Source: Rhizobium esperanzae
GTDB lineage: Bacteria > Pseudomonadota > Alphaproteobacteria > Rhizobiales > Rhizobiaceae
Direction of reading: 5' to 3'
NCBI RefSeq assembly: GCF_002204185.1
Contig: NZ_MXPU01000031.1
Location: forward strand, 1 to 38,855
Length of the DNA: 38,855 bases
How positions within the stretch are numbered: position 1 is the first letter of the stretch; the number at the start of each line of letters is the position of its first letter. Below are positions 16,775 through 24,691 of this stretch, one piece after another. The translations under genes and the position numbers were made by a program. A model generated the notes under the pieces. That model had not been told where the DNA came from. It was given only the letters and a program-made list of their open reading frames with translations, and made no database searches.

Positions 16775-18802
16775 ATGGTCCTGTCAAGAATCGAGAGTCT
16801 CTTAAGGCACAATCGTTTTGTTGCGGTCACTTCGGCCGCGTCCGAGTTGAATGAAATCTCTCTCCGACGGCTCAGTGGCACCGAGCGGCTGGGGGAACCT
16901 TTCCTCTACGAGGTGAAGCTCGCCAGCCGCAATCCAGTTCAGAACTTTGCTACGATTCCCGGTCAAAGCCTGACAATCGGGCTTAAGCTCAAGGACTCGC
17001 AAACGCGCTTCTTCAACGGAGTTGTTACGCGCTTCCAATATCTCGGCCTTGACGATACCGAGCACCTCAACTACGTGGCGCAGGTGCGGCCGTGGATTTC
17101 ATTGCTCGAGCATCGCTCTAACAGTCGGGTCTTTCAGAACAAGACCAGCATCGAGATCATCACCACGATTTTTCGAGAACATAAAGGCAATTTCAAGAAT
17201 CAGACCGCCCGACGGTTCCCAGAGCGCCCATATTGCGTCCAGTACGATGAAACGGATCTGGCCTTCGTCAGCCGCCTCATGGAGCAGGACGGCATCTATT
17301 ACTATTTTGAACATGCTGAGGACCAACATGACCTCGTGCTGGTCGACAACGCCGCGAGCCACATGGCCTGCACGCCTGAGATCGTGGAGACCCACCACAA
17401 TCTCAGGCCTGCCCGAAGTCTTTACCAAGAAGACGTCATCCTGCATTGGGACGAGGTCGTTTCGCTACAGCCGAACAAGGTCGTTCTCAGGGACTATGAC
17501 CATGAGAAGCCGATGGCAGAACTCACGTCTGTCGCGCGCGTTCCTCCCGTGAGGACAGGCGGCATTCCGCCCCGCAAGCTCACGGGAGGCGCCATCACCC
17601 GACCGCCGGAGAGCGTGGCGGTCAGAACGGGCGAGACCTCGTCGGGAAGCAGCGGCTGCACGGCAATGCGGGAGGTCTTCGAGTATCCAGGCCACTATAC
17701 AAAAAAAAGCGATGGCGATTTCTACGCCACCATCCGTGCCGAGGAACTCGCCTGCAACGCTTATCGCGCGCGGATCGAAAGCACTGCGCGCCAGATAACG
17801 ACCGGGTCATTATTCAAGGCCGCAAATCCCTTCTACTACGGCCAGGTCGGTTCCCGGCCGAAACCCACCGATCGCTTTCTGGCAGTCGGACAGGACTTCA
17901 CTGTCATCGGAGAGGTGGGGGACGATCTCACTGCGGACACCGTGGGGGGGAAGGGCGAGCGCTTCCTCTATCACAGCAACGTAGAGATTATCCCCGCGAC
18001 CACCCAGTACCGCCCGAGGCGCCGCACATCGGCGCGGTTGATTCACGGACCGCAGACGGCCGTCGTCGTAGGCCCCGAGGGCGAGTCGATCGCGACGGAT
18101 AAGTACGGCCGTGTGAAGGTTCAGTTCTTCTGGGATCGAGAAGGCGAAAAGAACGAGAACAGCTCCTGCTGGATTCGGGTGGCCCAAAACTTCGCTGGTA
18201 AGGGTTTTGGCAACCTGGTCGTCCCACGGATCGGCCATGAGGTCGTCGTTGATTTCATCCACGGCAATCCCGACACGCCCCTGGTGACCGGCGTCGTATA
18301 CAACGGCTCAAATCTGCCGCCTGAAACCCTGCCGACTGACAAAACGCGGTCGACTTTCCGGACGCATACCGATGGCGGCGCCGCTAATGCGTACAATGAA
18401 CTGCGCTTTGAGGACAAGCAAGGCCGTGAGGAGGTCTATTTGAAGGCGCAGAAGAATCATACCGTCGAGGTCGGGAATATCTACAGCATCGACGTCAAGA
18501 GACACTTCCTCCTGACCTCGGGCGTCGCCGCGCCCGCGTCCTCTGCCGCAGCGGCCTTGGGTAGCCGCGTCGAGGTAACACCCGACAAGATCCGCCTTGT
18601 AGTATCGGGCAGAACCGGCCCCCAGGCCATCGAAATCAGCGCCGATGGGATAGCCATTATCGGCACGATGATTGGCGTTATTGCAACGCCTCCGCGGCTC
18701 GGGTCCATCGTCTCCATGCCGCCGCCGACACCGGGTCCACCCACGCCGTCGATAATGAAGCTTATTGCGACACTCGGGCTGCCGCCTGTGACGCCCGAGT
18801 GA
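16775..18802 (+). CDS. vgrG: VgrG (TssI), type VI secretion spike
   Basis: A 675-residue spike protein. The gp27-like half carries GEPFLYEVKLAS, FFNGVVTRFQYLG, ISLLEHRSNSRVFQNKT and CVQYDETDLAFVSRLMEQDG. The gp5-like OB fold has YGRVKVQFFWDREGEKNENS, CWIRVAQNFAGKGFG and IGHEVVVDFIHGNPD, followed by the helix repeats (ELRFEDKQGREEVYLKAQKN). The last 28 residues (648-675) are proline-rich (MPPPTPGPPTPS) and may serve as a cargo or adaptor attachment. Start ATG 16775 has no strong ribosome site, but family homology begins there. No PAAR or effector gene follows within 330 bases. The frame is intact. Confidence 0.92.
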   Translation: MVLSRIESLLRHNRFVAVTSAASELNEISLRRLSGTERLGEPFLYEVKLASRNPVQNFATIPGQSLTIGLKLKDSQTRFFNGVVTRFQYLGLDDTEHLNYVAQVRPWISLLEHRSNSRVFQNKTSIEIITTIFREHKGNFKNQTARRFPERPYCVQYDETDLAFVSRLMEQDGIYYYFEHAEDQHDLVLVDNAASHMACTPEIVETHHNLRPARSLYQEDVILHWDEVVSLQPNKVVLRDYDHEKPMAELTSVARVPPVRTGGIPPRKLTGGAITRPPESVAVRTGETSSGSSGCTAMREVFEYPGHYTKKSDGDFYATIRAEELACNAYRARIESTARQITTGSLFKAANPFYYGQVGSRPKPTDRFLAVGQDFTVIGEVGDDLTADTVGGKGERFLYHSNVEIIPATTQYRPRRRTSARLIHGPQTAVVVGPEGESIATDKYGRVKVQFFWDREGEKNENSSCWIRVAQNFAGKGFGNLVVPRIGHEVVVDFIHGNPDTPLVTGVVYNGSNLPPETLPTDKTRSTFRTHTDGGAANAYNELRFEDKQGREEVYLKAQKNHTVEVGNIYSIDVKRHFLLTSGVAAPASSAAAALGSRVEVTPDKIRLVVSGRTGPQAIEISADGIAIIGTMIGVIATPPRLGSIVSMPPPTPGPPTPSIMKLIATLGLPPVTPE

Positions 18803-19128
18803 CACGATGTCAAGGTGAACTGGTTCTGGGTCTGGGCTGTCCGGCAGTCGTTGCCTTTAAGTCGTCAGGGCCCTGCAGGCGTAGAGATCAACAGCGGAAC
18901 GGCTTCGGCGTCGTAAGCTGACCTACCGAATCAACGCGACACCGCGAGATTGCCCGAAAATGAGGAAAGGTTATGGTGCGTGAGCGTTTGTTCCGGGAAC
19001 TTGCGCCTCAGTTGATGGAGTTGCCTCGCGAAATCGGCCGCAAGCGGCTCCAAATGCGTCTAGTTTATGTCTCCACCAAGCTGGAGTATAGCCCATCGAT
19101 GAGGATGAAATACCTTTATCACTCGGCG
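18803..19128. other. Intergenic stretch after vgrG, no gene recognised
   Basis: An open frame from 18973 reads MVRERLFRELAPQLMELP but has no family I recognise and crosses into the antisense of istB. A short piece near 18890 could encode GVEINSG-like residues reminiscent of VgrG tails, too short to support. The normal place for a PAAR/effector gene is empty. Confidence 0.4.
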
Positions 19129-19399
19129 TCACGAAATTGCGATCAGGGCGCGGGCGGCGCAAAAATCAGCGTTCTCGATCTGGGCGTCATAGCGCTGCTT
19201 TGTAGGGCGGGCTCTCGCCTCGAAGCGCTTCTGGCGGAGCGTGGCCGCCTCGAGCAGCAGTCGAAGCCTTTCACCATGCTCGAAGGTGTCTCGCTTCCGT
19301 TTGCGTTTCGAGTTTCTGATGGGCGCTGGCCATGCCTGTCAGGCCGAGTTCGCGCAGCATGTCAATGGTGGAATTGGTCAATGTCGCGATAAGAATCAT
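19129..19399 (-). pseudogene. IS21 istB helper ATPase, N-terminal relic
   Basis: Starts MILIATLTNSTIDMLRELGL and continues TGMASAHQKLETQTE, the IstB N-terminus. After a frameshift it reads LEAATLRQKRFEARAR, TKQRYDAQIENADF and AARALI, then stops at 19129. The AAA+ ATPase domain and the istA partner are missing. From 19400 to 19899 I see nothing identifiable. Confidence 0.7.
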
Positions 19400-19899
19400 G
19401 CGCTGTCCAGCTCGAGGAAGGACGCTGGCCATGCCCCCGAAGCATAACGGGATACGAATTTGGTATTGGAAGGAAAGGTCGCGACGGAAATAACATCAGC
19501 AGTGACGCAATGACCTAAGGAGCGACGCAATGTACGGCAGAAGGCAGGGGGGTGGTGGCAATAGTTCCGAACAAGGAAGCCCAGGCTCGGCACTTGTGTC
19601 CTTCGGGCGAACTTGCATGCGAGCCACTTTGTAGAAAGGATTACCCGCTCTCGCGTATCAGAAAGGTGCGATGCTTATGGCCTAGAGGCCTTGCTGCCGG
19701 TTGGAAACCTCGCAAGCTGGACCCGATACCAACAGTCCTCAAGCGCATCGGCCATTTCCACATCCCAGCATCGCGTATTCGTTGATCTAACTACCCGAGA
19801 CTCCAGCCTACGGGCCTTTTTGGATTCATCGGCGATCGAGGACTCTGTCGCCTATCAGTTGAAATAGGGTTTCGTGGCGAGCCAGCAGAGGGACAGCCC

Positions 19900-20205
19900 A
19901 TGGATGAGAAAAACAGCCCCATTGTTTGCATCTCGGGTGTGGACGAACGAAAGCTCGGCGCCGCTCTAATCGCGGTCCAATCGGCATTTAGTGTCGCGAT
20001 TGCGGAACTATCGAAGCTTCACAAAGGGAACAATCCTCAGTGGTTCGAAGACCTGGAGGAGGTGGTAATCGCTAACGCAAAAGGCACAGTCACCGAGGGC
20101 ATCTCGCTGGATGTCGAGGTAGAAAGCCTCAAATTCGGCATCGACGTCCTTCGGGCGATCTTGGATGTAAGCCGCGTTGAGCTAGGCATTGCAGCAAAGG
20201 AATAA
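19900..20205 (+). CDS. Hypothetical protein, 101 residues
   Basis: ATG 19900 follows GAGGGACAG at a good distance. The product (MDEKNSPIVCISGVDERKLG, then helical AELSKLHKGNNPQWFEDLEE and LDVSRVELGIAAKE) is acidic, with no signal peptide or membrane segment, and looks soluble and alpha/beta. The frame is clean and codon use resembles real rhizobial genes. I recognise no domain. Neighbours are relics and do not suggest a function. Confidence 0.6.
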   Translation: MDEKNSPIVCISGVDERKLGAALIAVQSAFSVAIAELSKLHKGNNPQWFEDLEEVVIANAKGTVTEGISLDVEVESLKFGIDVLRAILDVSRVELGIAAKE

Positions 20206-20214
20206 CCCTTTCGC

Positions 20215-20387
20215 CCAAACGAGGTGTCGATCTTATTTGGCGCGTCCAAAACATGCTCAGCCTGGACCGTCGACGCGCCTGCCTCTCGGAGGCGCTGGAC
20301 AAGCATGCGCTGCTGCTCAATGATCACTTCACCGCGCAGCAAGTGGCGCTCGACCATTTCGAGTGCGGTCTCGACAGGGGTCTCCAT
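20215..20387 (-). pseudogene. Small rhizobial hypothetical, probably truncated
   Basis: Reads METPVETALEMVERHLLRGE, then VIIEQQRMLVQRLREAG and STVQAEHVLDA. This is the pattern of very common small rhizobial proteins (A..MVerHv..Ge..I..Q...I..Lre.G..t..Ae.LL) of unknown role. The frame runs on to 20037 but loses the family look after about residue 55 and there overlaps the opposite-strand gene, so the native C-terminus is probably gone. Confidence 0.4.
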
Positions 20388-20479
20388 AACCAATAAGCCG
20401 CTGACATTCTGAGCCACGGATCGGGGGCGGCAGCAGCCTCACCGATTTTTTCATCAATGGTGGCAATGTCACCATTGCC

Positions 20480-20645
20480 CCTAACGGCGGCCTTCCCGCG
20501 ATCCTGTAGCAACTGGCGTGGCTTGCCGGATTGTTGCCCACAATCACCGCGGCAAGACCAGCAGGCTTGCCGATATCAGCTTGAAACCCCTTGACCGCGT
20601 CGATGACCGTTGCAGCCGTGGCCTTGCCTCGATGATAATTGTCAT
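20480..20645 (-). pseudogene. folD: folD N-terminal relic (methylenetetrahydrofolate dehydrogenase/cyclohydrolase)
   Basis: MTIII at 20645 is followed, one base out of frame, by GKATAATVIDAVKGFQADIG and KPAGLAAVIVGNNPAS, matching the FolD N-terminus (..idGka.a..v...v......pgLa.i.VG.dPAS). It loses similarity soon after. In rhizobia folD can follow the sarcosine oxidase genes, and here it lies just downstream of a soxG relic on the same strand. Confidence 0.68.
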
Positions 20646-20671
20646 GTCTTTCGGCGCTCTCAATTTGGCGA

Positions 20672-21183
20672 TTAATTGAATTCGAGACTCATTCTGACTA
20701 GATCGTTCCAGAGGCTGTCGGCGAACCCGCGCATCAGCTCGAACGTCTCATCACTTGTGGGGTCATGTGCGCTCTAACGTGGCCGATGAGCGTCACGGCA
20801 GATTCACCGATCGGGAATACCGGCAGGGAGAGATCGACAGCCGTACCATTTGCAGGTCCCCGAGCGACCATCCCGCCGCTGATCGAAACGCGGGCTCGCC
20901 CGTGGCTCTGATCGACATGTGGTCCTTCGACTTGAGGATTCCCTCAATGGATTCCGGCTCGGCCATTGCGGATTCGCCAAGTTAAAGCCATTGGCCGGGA
21001 GCGATCGGGCGAATCGCGAGGCCTACGGGTGTCAGCGCTCCGATGAACTCGCTGTCCGGCACAAGAGCAGCTGAGAACCTGACGGACCGCGCCTTCGGGC
21101 GCGGGTTCGATGCGGACGGTCTCCTTGATCAGGAGATACCGGCGTGCGAGGGCAGGACGAACAGTCAGTTTGAAGTGATCCAT
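20672..21183 (-). pseudogene. soxG: soxG relic (sarcosine oxidase gamma subunit), multiply frameshifted
   Basis: Pieces in successive frames follow the SoxG order: MDHFKLTVRPALA; SEFIGALTPVGLAIRPIAPG and QWL; VDQSHGRARVSISG; TAVDLSLPVFPIGESAVTLI and GHVRAHM; then DETFELMRGFADSLWNDLV with a stop at 20672. SoxG belongs to the heterotetrameric sarcosine oxidase that demethylates sarcosine, passing C1 units to tetrahydrofolate. soxB, soxD and soxA are absent; the upstream side is cut by an IS66 fragment. Confidence 0.68.
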
Positions 21184-21264
21184 TTGCGTCAACCGGACTA
21201 GACGTTCGGCTTCGTATTATACGGTGCCTTGATGACTTCCTTGTCCTTCTCCTGTAGGGCTTGA

Positions 21265-21480
21265 ACCGTTGTCCCGTCGCCACGGCAAGAGCGCCGCGGC
21301 TGATCGGGCGCCTGTGAAGCGTGCGCCATCGACAGGTTTGTGAACGAGTGCAGCGATGGGCGTCGAGGCCGTGGCGATGCTGCCAGGCAGGGTTGCTTCG
21401 GCATCGGTGCGATCACGACCGGCGTGTTCCTCCTGGCGAGGTCGCAGTGGCGACAAACATACTTGGACCCGCGTTCTTCA
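21265..21480 (-). pseudogene. IS66 TnpC internal fragment
   Basis: Minus-strand pieces GSKYVCRHCD, then PVVIAPMPKQP and, one frame over, LPGSIATASTPIAALVHKPV and DGARF match the zinc-ribbon and start of the catalytic region of IS66 TnpC (kyaCr.Ce.....aP.p..piPgg.at....a.i...k..dglPlyR). It borders the soxG relic. A gene-free stretch without recognisable features runs from 21481 to about 22170, with GTGTCC/GGACAC repeats near 21895-21935. Confidence 0.6.
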
Positions 21481-22170
21481 GGCCTTTGAGTGGACCTCAA
21501 TATTTGAGGACGTTCCATACGACGCTAAACGCTACACTTTCTGCGTGACCGAAAACTACTGTACCTTTCATTGTCTCCCGTTTCTTCCCGGCTAGAAAAT
21601 GCATCAACACCTTCAGCTAAGATATTCAGTCCGAGGGTTTAGACCGATTACGCGGGTGGCTAAAGGAGCAGTCTCGTGAGCTAGTGATTGCATGGCGCTG
21701 AGGCATTCGCCAATGAGGCAATACGAACATCTGTCTACGGTCGATGGGTCGTCAAGGAGCGCTCTGCGTTTACTTGCAGCATTCCTGCGGACTCGCCCGA
21801 AAATCGCCGCGGACCTGCAGAAACTCCCTATTAAACGCTGCACATTGTCTCAGGCGCGGCAGTATTTTGCCGTTGTGAGGGCTCCGACGAAAGTGTCCGG
21901 CTGAGGACACATCAATGGGGGACACGTCGTGACCATCGATATCAGTGATATGGCGGTATAAGAACTACGATACCGGCTCGCATCCTTTGATGCAGATCAA
22001 GGACTTTGCCATGGGAAGCTCGGCCGGCCGCCGATCAGAGGTCGCATCCAGGATGCGCATGGCAGCTGTCGTCGGTTTGCGGGACTTCACCATTGTTGTG
22101 GCTGCGATTTGATTCTCATCAATGCAAATAAATCATTTTAGTGCCGGGGATCGGCGATGGAGATTATCAC

Positions 22171-22542
22171 ATGGCAACTAAGAAAGTCATCTTCGTGGCG
22201 TTTGCCATCGAAGACGAGAGTATTCGGGACATGATAAAAGGTCAGTCGCTGAACACGGGCACGCCGTTCGAATACATCGACATGTCGGTGAAAGAGGCAT
22301 ACGAATCCGACTGGAAAAACAAAGTGAAGACCCGAATCTTGCGCTCGGCTGGGGTTCTCGTGATCGCGACGAAAAATTCGATATCATCGACAGGCCAAAA
22401 TTGGGAAATCGCGTGCGCTCATGAAGTAGGTGTGCCTGTACGGGGAATCTGGGCCTACAAGGACGATCACACTCAAATTGCCGGCGTCGAAACAATGGAA
22501 TGGACGTGGGCAAACATCAGCAATTGGATCGATAGCCTGTAA
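22171..22542 (+). CDS. ThsB/MTH538-type TIR-like protein
   Basis: A 123-residue single-domain protein. It opens with the first beta strand KKVIFVAFAIEDESIRDMI, then YIDMSVKEAYESDWKNKVKT, the strand GVLVIATKNSI, NWEIACAHEVGVPVRGIWAY and the last helix NISNWIDSL. This is the ThsB/MTH538 TIR-like fold; Glu79 in NWEIACA sits where catalytic TIRs keep the NADase Glu. Such proteins make cyclic ADP-ribose isomers from NAD+ on phage infection and switch on an effector. I chose ATG 22171 (GGAG eight bases upstream) over an upstream GTG at 22141. The caspase gene follows after 8 bases. Catalysis is inferred. Confidence 0.85.
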   Translation: MATKKVIFVAFAIEDESIRDMIKGQSLNTGTPFEYIDMSVKEAYESDWKNKVKTRILRSAGVLVIATKNSISSTGQNWEIACAHEVGVPVRGIWAYKDDHTQIAGVETMEWTWANISNWIDSL

Positions 22543-22550
22543 GGAGCCTC

Positions 22551-23549
22551 ATGCGTAAAGCGTTGATTGTAGGTATCGATCATTATGAGCATATTGCATG
22601 TCTGAATGGGTGCGTAAACGATGCTCACTCTGTCCGTGCAGCCCTCGAACGTAACGCAGACGGTACAACCAACTTCAAGACGCCCAAGCTAATTACCGGT
22701 ACCGGACGGGGCGACATTGTAGAGCGAGCGGAGCTTAAGGAGGCTGTCCGAGCGCTTTTTGCCGACCGGTCGGAGATTGCGTTGTTCTATTTTGCCGGGC
22801 ATGGCTACATCGAGGATACAGGTGGCTATTTATGTGCGGGAGATTGCAAGGTAGGAGACGATGGTCTTTCCTTGAATGAGGTCATGACCATCGCAGCCAA
22901 CTCCCCAGCCACCAACAAAGTCATCATCCTGGATAGTTGCCACAGCGGAATCGCTGGTGAAAACCCGACTATGAAGGGTGTTTCCGAAATCGTGACCGGG
23001 ATGACCATACTCACCGCGTCAACCGCAGAACAGTATGCACTTGAAATGAACGGACCCACACCGGGTGGCGTTTTCACGGGCCTCTTGATAGACGCGTTGG
23101 CTGGCGCAGCCGCCAATCTTGTCGGAGATGTCACGCCGGGGAGCGTCTACGCCCATATTGATCAGTCGCTCGGGCCTTGGGCCGGTCAACGGCCGCTGTT
23201 CAAAACTAACGTCAAAACTTTCGTGTCTTTGAAAAAGGCTGACGCCCCCATTCCTCTTGCGGATTTGCAGCAATTGGCGACCTTGTTCCCTTCGCAGGAC
23301 TACGTATTTCCGCTTGATCCCGAATACGAGCCCGAACGCAATGATGAACAAAAGAACGATCCAGCAATCCCAAAGCCAGATCCCGCAAAGAATTCTGTTT
23401 TTGCGATCCTTCAGAGATACGTGAAGGTCAACTTAGTCCGGCCGGTAAACGCACCTCATATGTGGCACGCTGCAATGCAGAGTAAGGGCTGCGAGCTGAC
23501 CGTGCTAGGTGAGCACTATCGAAAGCTTGTTGGAGCGGGGATGATCTAA
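22551..23549 (+). CDS. Caspase-like (C14) protease with unclassified C-terminal tail
   Basis: A 332-residue protein. The caspase fold spans about 1-225: KALIVGIDHYEHI, NDAHSVRAAL, LFYFAGHGY with catalytic His84, VIILDSCHSG with nucleophile Cys130, and ILTASTAEQYA. A linker rich in Asp, Glu and Pro (about 255-280) leads to a conserved-looking tail (SVFAILQRYVKVNLVRPVN, APHMWHAAMQSKGC). ATG 22551 has AAGGAG just upstream. In TIR-linked systems such proteases are activated by the TIR product and cleave host proteins, stopping growth. The tail may bind the signal or the next gene's product; this is inference. The frame is intact. Confidence 0.87.
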   Translation: MRKALIVGIDHYEHIACLNGCVNDAHSVRAALERNADGTTNFKTPKLITGTGRGDIVERAELKEAVRALFADRSEIALFYFAGHGYIEDTGGYLCAGDCKVGDDGLSLNEVMTIAANSPATNKVIILDSCHSGIAGENPTMKGVSEIVTGMTILTASTAEQYALEMNGPTPGGVFTGLLIDALAGAAANLVGDVTPGSVYAHIDQSLGPWAGQRPLFKTNVKTFVSLKKADAPIPLADLQQLATLFPSQDYVFPLDPEYEPERNDEQKNDPAIPKPDPAKNSVFAILQRYVKVNLVRPVNAPHMWHAAMQSKGCELTVLGEHYRKLVGAGMI

Positions 23550-23552
23550 GCA

Positions 23553-23816
23553 ATGGCCCTTGACGACATCCTAGATGGCCTCGTGGACGAATTAGCCAGC
23601 ATCGAACACGAACGTTGGGCCCACTGGCAGAAATATGTGCACGGCCAATCCCTTAAGCAACCTGATGGCTCTATCGTCATTCCTGCAAATCTTGTCGCCA
23701 AATGGGAACGACAGATAGCTACGCCGTTCTCGCAACTTTCCGATACGGAAAAGAAAAGCGACCGCGAGCAGGTCCAGAAATATCTGCCATTGCTAAAGAA
23801 CGCTCTGCGGAAGTAG
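23553..23816 (+). CDS. Small RyR-like domain protein
   Basis: An 87-residue protein starting 3 bases after the caspase stop. LASIEHERWAHWQKYV, IPANLVAKWERQIATPFSQL and KKSDREQVQKYLPLL follow the bacterial RyR-type pattern (HerW......GW, W..L....K..DR..vr..P). RyR domains in prokaryotic conflict systems are thought to bind nucleotide-derived ligands. As a free-standing partner it might sense the TIR product or adapt it to the caspase. The family call comes from the pattern and is not certain. Confidence 0.6.
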   Translation: MALDDILDGLVDELASIEHERWAHWQKYVHGQSLKQPDGSIVIPANLVAKWERQIATPFSQLSDTEKKSDREQVQKYLPLLKNALRK

Positions 23817-23966
23817 CAAGATCATAATCGGCGAATTGTTCATTCATTTCAATGCATGATAGCTAGTTTATCGGAAAGAGAACCGTTGATTGCCTGATGG
23901 AATTGTCACTGTCTATGCTGCTTCCGGCATAGATCCTCTAAACCAAAACGAGTTGGAAAGAAAACT

Positions 23967-24095
23967 ATGTCAGACAAACGCTCGCCACCGCCACCGCGTC
24001 CTCCGGCGCCTTCACGGCCACCCGTTCATATCGAAAAAGGTGGAACACGGCATGTTGGAACTCAACCACCGCCGCCACCTCCCAGGAAGGGATAG
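23967..24095 (+). CDS. Proline-rich micro-protein, 42 residues
   Basis: ATG 23967 is preceded by GTTGGAAAGA. The product begins MSDKRSPPPPRPPAPSRPP, continues VHIEKGGTRHVGTQ and ends PPPPPPRKG. The stop at 24095 is 2 bases before the SLATT gene start, which points to coupled translation. It is almost pure poly-proline II with basic ends, suited to tethering or SH3-like binding. A 150-base gap separates it from the RyR-like gene, with no other ORF. I know no named family. The ribosome site, the clean stop and the coupling argue that it is real. Confidence 0.6.
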   Translation: MSDKRSPPPPRPPAPSRPPVHIEKGGTRHVGTQPPPPPPRKG

Positions 24096-24097
24096 AA

Positions 24098-24691
24098 ATG
24101 ACCAACGTAGAGGATGACTGCTATAACGAGGTGCACGGCATTCGCCACAACACGCTGCGCAACGCGCTTTACCATATTGCGCGACGTGCATGGTTGGAAC
24201 GCGTCAGCCGATTTCTCAATTTGGCAGTCATTCTCGGTGGAACGAGTTACGCAGCGCAGGTCTTTATCAACAGCCCACGAGGAACGTTTGTGTTAGGTTT
24301 GGCTTCGGCTACTCTCGGAGCTGTACAACTCATCTTTGATTTTAGTGGAAAGGCACATCACCATGAGCGCCTACAAAAGCGCTACTATGATCTGCTCGCA
24401 TCTGTCGAAGAGACACGCGGGCCTACGATGGACGATTGTGCAGCGTGGAGGGCTGAATTAACGAGGATCTATGCGGACGAGCCGCCCACGCTCCGCGCGC
24501 TTGATGCAATTGCCGACAATCAGGCTACCGCTGCCACGTATGGATCAAGCAACCCGAGACTGAACGTGTCTTTCTGGCAAAGCTGGACACGAAATTTGTT
24601 TCTTCATAACGCTGGGAGGTTCCCAGAGAGAGACGGTTGGCGAATTCAGTCTGACGCTAGTCAGTCAGCTGTGGAACCGTACCCTCGGTAG
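24098..24691 (+). CDS. SLATT-type two-helix membrane protein, likely pore-forming effector
   Basis: A 197-residue protein. An N-terminal helix (NTLRNALYHIARRAWLERV) leads into two membrane helices at about 37-57 (FLNLAVILGGTSYAAQVFI) and 63-82 (TFVLGLASATLGAVQLIFDF), then a long cytoplasmic helix (KAHHHERLQKRYYDLLASVE) and a helical tail. This is the layout of the SLATT family, found next to nucleotide-signal or SLOG/SMODS genes and thought to kill the cell by membrane disruption. It is the last gene of the cluster, 2 bases after the proline-rich gene. The role as a second lethal effector beside the caspase is inferred. Confidence 0.75.
   Translation: MTNVEDDCYNEVHGIRHNTLRNALYHIARRAWLERVSRFLNLAVILGGTSYAAQVFINSPRGTFVLGLASATLGAVQLIFDFSGKAHHHERLQKRYYDLLASVEETRGPTMDDCAAWRAELTRIYADEPPTLRALDAIADNQATAATYGSSNPRLNVSFWQSWTRNLFLHNAGRFPERDGWRIQSDASQSAVEPYPR

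Noticed and set aside
21895..21935. GTGTCC...GGACAC...GGACAC repeats near 21900
   Set aside because: They resemble the end of an insertion sequence, but no partner end or transposase in the right place supports a call.
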